Assembly: GCF_017874715.1 (NCBI RefSeq)
Contig: NZ_JAGGLR010000002.1
Coordinates: forward strand, 372,001 to 436,000
Origin: Streptomyces iranensis
GTDB lineage: Bacteria > Actinomycetota > Actinomycetes > Streptomycetales > Streptomycetaceae
DNA: 64,000 bases
Reading direction: 5' to 3'
How positions within the stretch are numbered: position 1 is the stretch's first letter; each line of letters opens with the position of its first letter. Both the position numbers and the translations under genes were made by a program. Positions 36,213 to 43,697 of the stretch are shown here, piece by piece. Below the pieces are notes generated by a model, which saw nothing but the letters and a program-made list of their open reading frames with translations, was not told where the DNA came from and ran no database searches.

Positions 36213-36294
36213 CACCTTCCTCGCGCCGCTCGCGTTCCCCTCGTCGCCCGCGTTCCCCTCGCCGCTCACGTTCCCCCCGTCGCACGCGTTCCTC
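36213..36294. repeat. 18-bp tandem repeat, about 4.5 copies
   Basis: Units CGCGTTCCCCTCGTCGCC (36231-36248), then 36249-36266 and 36267-36284 with a few changes, a half unit to 36294 and a degenerate first unit from 36213. If read from the GTG at 36207 each unit would encode a six-residue repeat of the type RVPLVA, but coding is doubtful. Confidence 0.75.
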
Positions 36295-36304
36295 ACGGGG
36301 AAAT

Positions 36305-36387
36305 GGCACCGGTCCCGCCATCCGCGCCGCAGCGCAGCGGGACCGGTGCCCGCCCCGGGACCGGGCGCGACTCCTGCGGTCCCGGGG
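36305..36387. terminator. Two tandem GC hairpins
   Basis: Hairpin 1 has a perfect 14-bp stem (36305-36318 with 36337-36350, arm GGCACCGGTCCCGC). Hairpin 2 has an 11-bp stem (36353-36363 with 36377-36387, arm CCCCGGGACCG). They lie between the convergent ROK gene and isomerase operon and can end transcription from either side. Confidence 0.75.
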
Positions 36388-36449
36388 CCGTCTCCGAGGG
36401 CGCCACCGAAAGCGGGCGCCCCTTCCTCGTAAGCCTCGTCTCCCCCGGG

Positions 36450-37274
36450 TCAGACGACATGGGCGAGGTACTGGCGGCATGCTTCGGCGAGGACCTCAGA
36501 GCCGGAGCGCTCCCACAACCGCGTGCTGAAGATCTCCACCTCGGTGAGGCCCCGGTAACCGCTCCGCTCCACCTCGCGGCGCAGCGCCCGCAGGTCGATG
36601 GCGCCCTCTCCCACCATCCCGCGGCCGGTCAGCACACCGGTGGGCAGCGGGGTCACCCAGTCACAGACCTGGAATCCGGCGATCCGCGGGCCGAGCAGCG
36701 CGAGTTCCGCGGCGAGTTCGGGGTCCCACCAGACGTGGTAGGCGTCGACGAGCACCCCCACCTGCCCGGCCGGGAACCGCTCGGCCAGCAGTCTGGCCTG
36801 ACGGAGCGAAGAGATCACACCGCGGTCGGAACAGTACATCGGGTGCATCGGCTCGATCGCGAGGACCACGCCGTGCTCGCCCGCGAACGGGGCGAGTTCG
36901 GCGATGGCGTCGGCGACCATGCCACGCGCCCCCGCCAGGTCCCGGCTGCCCGGCGGCAGTCCGCCGCAGACCAGCACCAGGGTCTGCGCGCCGAGCAGGG
37001 CCGCCTCCTCGATGGCGCGGCGGTTGTCGTCGATGCGGTCCCGGCGTGCGGCGGCATCGGGGGCCGTGAAAAAGCCGCCCCGGCAGAGGCTGGTCACCTC
37101 CAGCCCCGCCGCGCGCACCAGGTGGGCGACGCGCTCGATACCGGTCCGCTGGACGGGCTCGCGCCACAGTCCGACGCCGCCGAGCCCGCTGCGCGCCGCG
37201 GCCTCGATCAGTTCGGGGAGGGGCCAGTTCTTGGCCGTCTGGGAGTTGAAGGAGAGCCTGCTCAGATCGCTCAC
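36450..37274 (-). CDS. Sugar phosphate isomerase/epimerase family protein (copy 1)
   Basis: 274 aa xylose-isomerase-like TIM barrel. Probable metal ligands are Glu in LAIEPMHPMY, Asp in VLVDAYHVWWD and Glu in LTEVEIF. The usual third ligand position reads FQVCDW, giving Gln where many family members have His. The GTG at 37274 overlaps the TGA of the DUF993 gene (GTGA). Proteins of this subgroup recur next to DUF993 proteins in actinomycete sugar clusters, with no known reaction. A related protein is encoded at 40391-41245. Confidence 0.85.
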   Translation of the reverse strand: MSDLSRLSFNSQTAKNWPLPELIEAAARSGLGGVGLWREPVQRTGIERVAHLVRAAGLEVTSLCRGGFFTAPDAAARRDRIDDNRRAIEEAALLGAQTLVLVCGGLPPGSRDLAGARGMVADAIAELAPFAGEHGVVLAIEPMHPMYCSDRGVISSLRQARLLAERFPAGQVGVLVDAYHVWWDPELAAELALLGPRIAGFQVCDWVTPLPTGVLTGRGMVGEGAIDLRALRREVERSGYRGLTEVEIFSTRLWERSGSEVLAEACRQYLAHVV

Positions 37275-38434
37275 GCCGGGACCCCGTTGGTCTGGAGGAA
37301 GGTGCGCATCCGGGCGGTGGCCAGGTCCGGGGCGCTCAGCACCCCGGCCCGGTCGGCCAGCCGGAACAGCTCGGCCAGGTGGGTCAGTGACCGTGCGCTC
37401 TGCGCTCCGCCCACCATGGAGAAGTGGTCCTGGTGCCCGTTCAGCCAGGACAGGAAGACGACACCGGTCTTGTAGTGGTGAGTCGGTGCCGTGAACAGAT
37501 GGCGTCCGAGCGGGACGGTCGGCTCCATCGCGGCCCGGTAGCCGTCCACGTCTCCGCCGTCGAGCGCCTGGAGCGCCTGGGAGGCCGCCGGCGCGATGGC
37601 CGCGAAGACACCGAGCAGGGCGTCGCTGTACCCCCCGTCATCGCCTTGGATGAGCTCGCAGTAGTGGAAGTCGTCGCCCGTATAGAGCCGGACACCGTGC
37701 GGGAGACGGGCGCGGAAGGCACGTTCACGGTCGGCGTCCAGAAGCGAGAGCTTGATGCCCTCGACCCGGGAGGCGTAGGTGCCCAGCAGACCGAGGACGG
37801 TCTCGGACGCGGCGTCGAGGTCGTCGGATCCCCAGTAGCCGCGCAGCTGTGGGTCGAACATCTCGCCGAGCCAGTGCAGCACCACGGGGCCGGACGTCTG
37901 GCCGAGGACCTTCTCGTACACGCCCAGGTAGTCCTCGGGGGTGCGGGCCACCGCGGCGAGCGCGCGACTGGCCATGATCACTGGCGTTGCGCCGGTCTCC
38001 TCCACCACGGAGAACTGCTCGAGGTAGGCCGCCGTCACGTCGTCGAGGGTCGGTGTCCCGGCGGTCAGCTGATCGGTGCTGACGCCGGCCACGAGACGGC
38101 CACCGGCCGCGCGGGCCTCGGCTCCGGAGCGGCGTATCAGCTCGGCCGCGGTGGGCCAGTCCAGCCCACCGCCACGCTGGGCGGTGTCCATGGCCTCGGC
38201 GACGCCGAATCCCCAGCGCCACAGCTCGCGCCGGAAGGCCAGGGTCCGGTCCCAGTCGAGCACGGCGGGAGCGCCCGGAGTGTTGTCGCCGTACGGGTCC
38301 GCGACCACGTGCGCCGCGGCGTAGGCGACACGGCTGCGCGGCGCGGCCGGCGGAGGGGTGAACGCACCGGGTGCCCCAAGGGTGTGGAGGGCGGTCCGTC
38401 CTCCCGATACCGGGAGATGAAGGGCATGAGTCAC
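37271..38434 (-). CDS. DUF993 protein (dihydrodipicolinate-synthase-like aldolase fold)
   Basis: 387 aa, full length for DUF993. It has the class I aldolase/DapA look: VIMASRALAAVARTPEDYLG and PVVLHWLGEMFDPQLRGYWG, then SRVEGIKLSLLDADRE, in which the Lys of GIKLS is a good candidate for the Schiff-base residue. It could cleave or form a carbon-carbon bond in a keto-sugar acid, but no member's reaction is known to me. The GTG at 38434 follows AGGAG. It lies between the enoyl-CoA hydratase gene (26-bp gap) and the coupled isomerase gene. Confidence 0.8.
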   Translation of the reverse strand: MTHALHLPVSGGRTALHTLGAPGAFTPPPAAPRSRVAYAAAHVVADPYGDNTPGAPAVLDWDRTLAFRRELWRWGFGVAEAMDTAQRGGGLDWPTAAELIRRSGAEARAAGGRLVAGVSTDQLTAGTPTLDDVTAAYLEQFSVVEETGATPVIMASRALAAVARTPEDYLGVYEKVLGQTSGPVVLHWLGEMFDPQLRGYWGSDDLDAASETVLGLLGTYASRVEGIKLSLLDADRERAFRARLPHGVRLYTGDDFHYCELIQGDDGGYSDALLGVFAAIAPAASQALQALDGGDVDGYRAAMEPTVPLGRHLFTAPTHHYKTGVVFLSWLNGHQDHFSMVGGAQSARSLTHLAELFRLADRAGVLSAPDLATARMRTFLQTNGVPA

Positions 38435-38459
38435 AAGGGGCTCCTGGGGTCAGCTGGGG

Positions 38460-39242
38460 TCAGTCGGCCGAGGCGGAGGAGGCGAAGCCGGGCCGGCGCT
38501 TCTCCCGGAAGGCACGGACGCCCTCGGCAGCGTCGGGGCCGCGGAGGGTCTCATCGCACAGCTCGGCCAGTGCGGCACGCACGGCCGCCATTCCCTCGGT
38601 GCGCAATCGCGCCGTGGTGAACCGCTTCGTACGGCGGATGGCGTCCCGACTTCCCTCGGCGATCGTGAGGGCCAAGCGGTGCGCGGCATCGTCGACGAGA
38701 TCGTCCCCGACGACCTCATGGACCAAGCCGCATCGCAGGGCGGTCCCGGAGTCGGCCTCCACGGTGGTCAGAGCGAGCAGCCCGGCCGGCTTGTGGGCCA
38801 GGGTGTACGGCGCGACGGCGGCGAAGACGGTCGGCCAGACACCGATCCGGGCTTCGGGGAGCCGGAAGGTGGCGCTCGTCCCGGCCACGGCGAGGTCGCT
38901 GACCAGTACGATCTCCGCGCCCCCGCCGACGGCGCCCGCGCGGACCGCGGAGATGACCGGCACTTCGCACCGCACGATCGCCTCCATCGCGGGAACCACC
39001 AGGCCGAGGAAGTAGTCGCGGGCCTCCCGGGCGGTGGACAGCCGGAGGAACTCGCCGATGTCGTTGCCCGCGCAGAAGGCACGGTCCGAGCCGTGCAGCA
39101 CGACCGCCCGCACCCCCGGGTCGGCACTCGCCCGGCGCACCGATTCCGCCAGGCCGGTCCAGCCCGCGCCATCCATCGCGTGCAGCTTCTCCGGCCGGCC
39201 GAAGGTGATGTGCACGACCGGTCCCTGCGTGCGGGATTCCAT
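38460..39242 (-). CDS. Enoyl-CoA hydratase/isomerase-family protein
   Basis: 260 aa crotonase-fold protein from the ATG at 39242 (GGAGG upstream). The oxyanion hole is seen in FCAGNDIGEF and VGGGAEIVLVSDLAVAG. Glu positions equivalent to the two catalytic glutamates of hydratases are present (GGGAEI and FRLPEARIG), so hydratase chemistry is possible. It starts an operon with DUF993 and the sugar-isomerase-like gene. That is an odd mix of CoA and sugar enzymes, like the big operon to the left. LacI-type sites F and G lie upstream. Confidence 0.87.
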   Translation of the reverse strand: MESRTQGPVVHITFGRPEKLHAMDGAGWTGLAESVRRASADPGVRAVVLHGSDRAFCAGNDIGEFLRLSTAREARDYFLGLVVPAMEAIVRCEVPVISAVRAGAVGGGAEIVLVSDLAVAGTSATFRLPEARIGVWPTVFAAVAPYTLAHKPAGLLALTTVEADSGTALRCGLVHEVVGDDLVDDAAHRLALTIAEGSRDAIRRTKRFTTARLRTEGMAAVRAALAELCDETLRGPDAAEGVRAFREKRRPGFASSASAD

Positions 39243-39282
39243 GGCATCCTCCAGGCGGCTCTCAGCGGGGCGGCTCGGTCTC

Positions 39283-39296
39283 TGTAACCGCTTTCT
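39283..39296. promoter_or_regulatory. LacI-type operator F
   Basis: TGTAACCGCTTTCT, 41 nt upstream of the hydratase start. It differs from operator B, in front of the large operon, by a single base. Confidence 0.72.
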
Positions 39297-39416
39297 AGCA
39301 TGGGCCCCGGAGGTCACACAAGAGAACCTCACGCCCACCGGGCTTCTCCCTTTTTAAGTACGTCAGACGGCTCTTCGTGGTCCGTTGCGCTCGCCATCGA
39401 AGGCCCTCGGCGGTCG

Positions 39417-39430
39417 AGATAGCGCTTTCA
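39417..39430. promoter_or_regulatory. LacI-type operator G
   Basis: AGATAGCGCTTTCA, 134 bp upstream of operator F in the same intergenic region, a spacing similar to that of the A/B pair. It keeps AGCGCTTTC of operator E. Confidence 0.6.
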
Positions 39431-39502
39431 AATCGGCCTCGCGCCCGGCGGGGGCGCTCCGACCCCCATCGCCATGGACGCTCCCTCCGTGCGAGGACAG
39501 GC

Positions 39503-40222
39503 TCACCACGTCGCCCTCCCGCCGGACAGATCGAAGACGGCCCCGGTCGTGTACGAGGCAGCGGGCGAGATCATGTATGCCACCAGCGCGGCGGCCTCCT
39601 CGGCGGTGCCGAGGCGGCCCATCGGAATCCTCGCGAGATCCTGGGGACCGACCGGCGTTCCGCCGAGCAAGGGGGTGTCGATCTTGCCGGGGGCGATCGC
39701 GTTGACGGTGACCGAGGTGTGCGCGTACTCGCGTGCGAGCGCCTTCACCAACCCCATGACGCCGGCTTTACTGGCGGAGTAGCCGGTCATCCCGGCGACC
39801 CCTTCCTTTCCCGCCGTCGAGGAGAAGTGCACGAGCCGACCGTGATCTGACCGTACGAGGTACGGCAGCACCGTGCGTGAGACGATGAACGCACCCGTCA
39901 GGTTCACGGTGAGCAGGCGCTGGAAATCTTCGGCACTCTCCTCCGCCGACGGCTGGACCGCCCCGAGAACGCCCGCGGTGTTGACGACGGCGTCGAGTCC
40001 CCGCATCCGTGCCACGCCCCGCCCGACGGCAGCGGCGACCGACCGCTCATCGGTCACATCCATGACGAGTTTGTCCGTCGCGTCGTCCCGCCACGTGTCC
40101 GAAGGCCGGTCGGCCCGCATGACCGTCGCCCGCCGATCACGCAGGTACTGAGCCGTCGTGCGTCCGATGCCCGAGGCCGCGCCGATGATCAGGCACCTCA
40201 GGCCGGTGAGTTCATCCGTCAA
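39503..40222 (-). CDS. SDR-family oxidoreductase
   Basis: About 239 aa from TTG at 40222, chosen because the SDR fold begins at once (LRCLIIGAASGIGRTTA). ATG codons further upstream in frame (40342, 40330) would add a proline-rich stretch of 36-40 residues unlike SDRs. Also present are VVNTAGVLG, catalytic Ser in HFSSTAG, YSASKAG, and a NAIAPGKIDTP turn. The ribosome binding site before the TTG is weak (GGGGGCG). It is the last gene of the LacI/FAD-oxidoreductase operon. It most resembles SDRs acting on sugar acids or alicyclic alcohols; the substrate is unknown. Confidence 0.78.
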   Translation of the reverse strand: MTDELTGLRCLIIGAASGIGRTTAQYLRDRRATVMRADRPSDTWRDDATDKLVMDVTDERSVAAAVGRGVARMRGLDAVVNTAGVLGAVQPSAEESAEDFQRLLTVNLTGAFIVSRTVLPYLVRSDHGRLVHFSSTAGKEGVAGMTGYSASKAGVMGLVKALAREYAHTSVTVNAIAPGKIDTPLLGGTPVGPQDLARIPMGRLGTAEEAAALVAYMISPAASYTTGAVFDLSGGRATW

Positions 40223-40390
40223 GGCCGCGCCCCCGGAAGCGTGTCGGCACGGGCGGCGGCCATGTCCGGGCCCGGGAGGAGGCGGATTCCATGGGCGCCT
40301 CGTCGACCGTTCGGCGGCCGAGCTCCGCATCGAGGAGGCCACGGCGCGCTCCCCCGTCGGCGGCGGGCAGGGTGACGGCGATACGAGCGC

Positions 40391-41245
40391 TCATGAGACC
40401 GCCGCCTCCGCGTCGGCGAGAGGGGTGGTCACGGCACGCTCGAACGCGCGCACAGTGCGCATGACGATCGTCTCCAGGGGCTGGGCCCAGAGGTCGTCGT
40501 TGAACACTTCGACCTCGATGGGGCCCCGGTACCCGGCTTCGGCCACGGTCCGGGTCAACGCCCGCAGGTCGATCTCGCCCTCCCCGGGCAGTAGGCGGCC
40601 GTTCATGTTCTCGGGCCCGGGAAGGGGGAGCGCGAAGTCGTTCACCTGGTATCCGGCGATGCGCTCGCCTGCCTCACGGACGCTGTCGCGCAGATCGGGA
40701 TCCCAGAAGGTCGCGTAGGCGTCGAGGAGGATCCCCACCGTGTCCGCGGGGAGGTCCGCGACGATGCGCAGCGCCTGCCGGATCGTGGTGACCGCGCTGC
40801 GACTCGTGACGAACAGGGGGTGGATGGGTTCCAGCGCGAGGCGTACACCCGTGGCGCGTGCGTACGCCTCGAGGGTCTCCAGGGCGTCACGGACTCGCGC
40901 CTCGGCGAGCCGTAGGTCACGGGGGGCCGCGGGCAGGGCACCCGCTATGAAGGTCAGGCTGGGGGCTCCGACCGCCGCGGACAGATCCAGTGCGCGGCGT
41001 ACGTCGTCGAGTGCCGTGCGCAGTCGCTCCCCTTCCTTGTCCGCGACGAATCCAACCCGGCACACCGAGCTGGCGCGCAGCCCGGTCTCCTCCAGCAGCC
41101 GTACGGTCGCGGGGACGCCGAGTTCGAGCACCGGCTCGACCCACAGACCGAGGTGGCGAATGCCGGCGTCGGCCGCGGCACGCGCGGTGTCCGGGAGTGC
41201 GTAGGGGCGGGTGGTGGCCTGGTTCAGGCTCAGCTCAAAGCTCAC
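40391..41245 (-). CDS. Sugar phosphate isomerase/epimerase family protein (copy 2)
   Basis: 284 aa from GTG at 41245, chosen for GGAGGTGCCCGC just upstream and for alignment with copy 1. An ATG at 41281 that overlaps the transporter stop (ATGA) is an alternative. TIM-barrel metal ligands: Glu in LALEPIHPLF, Asp in ILLDAYATFWD and Glu in IEVEVF, with YQVNDF at the His position, the same substitution as in copy 1. The two copies share the unusual EP(M/I)HP and DAY motifs, so they are paralogues. Here it lies with an MHS transporter and an FAD enzyme rather than with DUF993. Confidence 0.85.
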   Translation of the reverse strand: MSFELSLNQATTRPYALPDTARAAADAGIRHLGLWVEPVLELGVPATVRLLEETGLRASSVCRVGFVADKEGERLRTALDDVRRALDLSAAVGAPSLTFIAGALPAAPRDLRLAEARVRDALETLEAYARATGVRLALEPIHPLFVTSRSAVTTIRQALRIVADLPADTVGILLDAYATFWDPDLRDSVREAGERIAGYQVNDFALPLPGPENMNGRLLPGEGEIDLRALTRTVAEAGYRGPIEVEVFNDDLWAQPLETIVMRTVRAFERAVTTPLADAEAAVS

Positions 41246-41277
41246 GCGGGCACCTCCGTGATGACGCGACGCCGGTG

Positions 41278-42645
41278 TCATGAAGGGGTTCCTGTCCGGG
41301 GGCGGGCGGCGGTGTCCGGCGCCGGGGTGTGCGCGATCGGTTCCCCCAGCTGATCGAGTGGTGTGAACGCGGTCTCTTTCGCGGTCACCGCCGAGAGGGC
41401 GGCGGCCACGGCGATGACGGCGGAGATGATCGCGACCGGTAGCCAGTTCTTCGGGTCGTCCGCGGTGAGCGCCAGGTACACGCTGGGGGCGAACCCGGCG
41501 GCGATCAGGCCGATCTGAATGCCCAGCGCCATGCCGGTCTGCCGAACCCTGAGGTGGAACATCTCGGCGAAGAAGGACGGGTAGGTGGCGTTGATCGCGG
41601 CGTAGGCGAGGGTCACCGAGCAGAACCCGGTGATGAACAGCAGCGGTGTCGACCGCGCCTGAATGGAGGCGAAGTAGGCGAAGAGCGTGGCCGCGCATCC
41701 CAGATTGCCCGCGATGAACACGGGCTTGCGTCCCACCCGGTCGGCGAGCGACGCGATCAGCGGTTGAGTGACCAAGGCACCGAGGTGGCTGACGATCAGC
41801 ACCCACAGCATCGTGCTCTCGGCGATGCCGTACTCCGTCGTCGCGAACGAGAGGGCGAATACCTTGATCACGGTGTCGATCGCGAACGCCAGCGAGCAGA
41901 GGACGACACGCAGGACCGCCCCCCAGTGCGACCGGAAGACCTCCAGTACGGGAACCTTGACGAGGGTGTTCTCCTCCCTCGCTTCGACGAACGCCTCCGA
42001 CTCGGCCAGTTTCGCGCGGATGATGAACCCGGCGACCGTGACGAGCGCGCTGAGGAGGAACGGTATGCGCCATCCCCAGCTGTACAGCCGCTCGTCCGGG
42101 AGCGCCGACACCGGGATGAAGACCAGTGTGGCGAGGACGAACCCGCCCACGATGCCGTTCGGTGACCAGCTCGTGAAGAAGGCCCGCCGGTGCGGTGGGG
42201 CCACCTCGATGGTCAGCACGGTCGCGGCCGCGGTTTCGCCGCCCACGGAGATCCCTTGCAGGATGCGCAGCGTCACCAGAAGGACCGGCGCCCACACACC
42301 GATGGTGGAGTACGCGGGAAGACACCCCACCAGGAAGGTACAGGTCCCCATGAGTACGAGGATCGTCACGAGCACTCTCTTGCGGCCGAAGCGGTCACCG
42401 ACGTGGCCGAGCAGGACCGCGCCCACGGGGCGGGCCGCGTACGACACCGCGAAGGTGGCCATGGACGCGAGCGTCGCCACACCTCCCGCCCCGGTGGGGA
42501 AGAAGACGTGCCCGAACACCAGCGCCGCGGCGAGAGCGTAGATGTAGTTGTCGTAGTACTCGAGTGTTCCGCCGGCCATGCTGGCCATCGCCGCGCGCGT
42601 AGGGCTGTTCTCGCGCTGAGCGGCAGGGGTGTGCTGGATGCTCAC
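41278..42645 (-). CDS. MFS transporter, metabolite:H+ symporter (MHS) family
   Basis: 455 aa from GTG at 42645 (GAAGGAG upstream). Twelve hydrophobic segments. MHS hallmarks include MAGGTLEYYDNYIYALAAAL near residue 22, the GHVGDRFGRKRVLV loop between helices 2 and 3, LRILQGISVGGE, and the repeated SLADRVGRKPVF. Relatives import shikimate, proline/betaine, citrate or aromatic acids with protons, so an organic acid is a likely cargo. It lies between a Zn-dehydrogenase gene and the sugar-isomerase-like gene in a tightly packed operon. Confidence 0.9.
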   Translation of the reverse strand: MSIQHTPAAQRENSPTRAAMASMAGGTLEYYDNYIYALAAALVFGHVFFPTGAGGVATLASMATFAVSYAARPVGAVLLGHVGDRFGRKRVLVTILVLMGTCTFLVGCLPAYSTIGVWAPVLLVTLRILQGISVGGETAAATVLTIEVAPPHRRAFFTSWSPNGIVGGFVLATLVFIPVSALPDERLYSWGWRIPFLLSALVTVAGFIIRAKLAESEAFVEAREENTLVKVPVLEVFRSHWGAVLRVVLCSLAFAIDTVIKVFALSFATTEYGIAESTMLWVLIVSHLGALVTQPLIASLADRVGRKPVFIAGNLGCAATLFAYFASIQARSTPLLFITGFCSVTLAYAAINATYPSFFAEMFHLRVRQTGMALGIQIGLIAAGFAPSVYLALTADDPKNWLPVAIISAVIAVAAALSAVTAKETAFTPLDQLGEPIAHTPAPDTAARPRTGTPS

Positions 42646-42680
42646 TGAGCTCTCCTTCGTCGCGGAGTCATGGACGTCGG

Positions 42681-43697
42681 TCAGGCAGTCGGCCCTTCGG
42701 CGCGGGGGACGACGAGGGCCTTGCCGCGTCCCATGAGGCCGCCGCCGATCCGGTCCAAGAGGTCGGGGACTCGTTCGAGCCCCGCGGTGAGGTCGACGGG
42801 TACGGTGTCCAGGCCCTGGCCGACGACGATCTGCGCGGCTATCCGCAGATCCGCCGTCGAGTAGCAGAAGGAGCCGGTCAGGGTGACCTCGCGCCGCACC
42901 AGCTGATCCGGTGGCGGCAGGTGGTCGTCGTGGGACAGCCCGACGACGCAGACGGTGCCGCCATCGCGTACGGCGTCGAGCGCGGCCCGCACGGTCGCGG
43001 CCCGCCCCACGGTGTCGATGACGGCGTCCAGTCCGTGGTCGGGCCAGCCGCCCGCGGCCACGGCCGCCGCGCCTGTCCGCGCGATCGCGGTGCGCCTGGT
43101 CTCGTCGCGCTCCAGCACGGTGTGGTCCGCACCCCGGCGGCGCGCTTCGGCCACGCTCGCCATGCCGATCGGTCCGCCACCGATCACGCCCAGCCGATCG
43201 CCGTCCGCGACGCCGGCCCGCGCGACCGCGTGGACCCCCACGGCGAGGGGTTCGATCAGGCCCAGGGCACGCGGGTCGGCTCCCGGGGCGGGGACGAGCT
43301 GTCCGACGGGGACGTCGACGGTCCGTTGGAACCCGCCGTCGAGATCGACCCCCATGAGGCGGCGGCCGGCGCACCGGGCGCGGTGCCCCCGTCCGCAGTG
43401 TGCGCAGATCCCGCAGGAGACGTTGGGATCCACCGCCACGAGGTCATGGATCCCGACGCCTCGCACGTCGTCGGCTCGGGCGATGACCCGGCCGCCGAAC
43501 TCATGGCCCAGTACGGTGCCGGGGCGGCCGCGTGCGGTCTGACCGCTCCACACGGTGATGTCCGTGCCGCACACCCCGACGCTCGTGACCCGCACACGAA
43601 CCTCTCCGGGGCCGAGCGGGCCCGGCACCTTCCGCTCCTCGGCGCGCGCACGTCGGGGTCCCTCCCACACGATCGCCGTATGGACGGCGGCACTCAC
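42681..43697 (-). CDS. Zn-dependent alcohol dehydrogenase (polyol DH type)
   Basis: 338 aa from GTG at 43697, which overlaps the TGA of the FAD oxidoreductase gene (GTGA). Catalytic zinc: GVCGTDITVW and LGHEFGG. Structural zinc: CGICAHCGRGHRARC. NAD site: GVIGGGPIGMA. It is shorter than the Zn-dehydrogenase at 8082-9137 and only distantly related to it. It probably oxidises a cyclic or secondary alcohol with NAD; the substrate is not evident from sequence. Confidence 0.88.
   Translation of the reverse strand: MSAAVHTAIVWEGPRRARAEERKVPGPLGPGEVRVRVTSVGVCGTDITVWSGQTARGRPGTVLGHEFGGRVIARADDVRGVGIHDLVAVDPNVSCGICAHCGRGHRARCAGRRLMGVDLDGGFQRTVDVPVGQLVPAPGADPRALGLIEPLAVGVHAVARAGVADGDRLGVIGGGPIGMASVAEARRRGADHTVLERDETRRTAIARTGAAAVAAGGWPDHGLDAVIDTVGRAATVRAALDAVRDGGTVCVVGLSHDDHLPPPDQLVRREVTLTGSFCYSTADLRIAAQIVVGQGLDTVPVDLTAGLERVPDLLDRIGGGLMGRGKALVVPRAEGPTA

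Larger units (their letters stand above)
36119..36449. other. Gene-free stretch: orphan ROK box, tandem repeat and two hairpins
   Basis: This 331-bp gap between the ROK gene and the end of the sugar-isomerase operon holds no convincing gene. It contains, left to right, the right arm of the ROK terminator, a second ROK-type inverted repeat (36168-36186), an 18-bp tandem repeat (36213-36294) and two GC hairpins (36305-36350 and 36353-36387). A GTG at 36207 opens a long plus-strand frame, but that frame runs antisense through the isomerase gene and has no recognisable protein. Confidence 0.7.

Noticed and set aside
36213..36294. CRISPR-like array
   Set aside because: The units are directly adjacent with no unique spacers and only 18 bp long, so it is a simple tandem repeat. 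No cas gene is present.
36207..37475. A GTG-started plus-strand gene covering the 18-bp repeat and continuing over 400 codons
   Set aside because: Most of it is antisense to the isomerase and DUF993 genes, and two terminator-like hairpins interrupt its first part. A short peptide is not excluded and is mentioned as a finding.
40391..41245. 3-dehydroshikimate dehydratase (quinate pathway)
   Set aside because: The TIM-barrel family and the MHS transporter would fit, but the protein is most like the isomerase next to DUF993 and lacks neighbours such as a dehydroquinase, so a general family name is safer.
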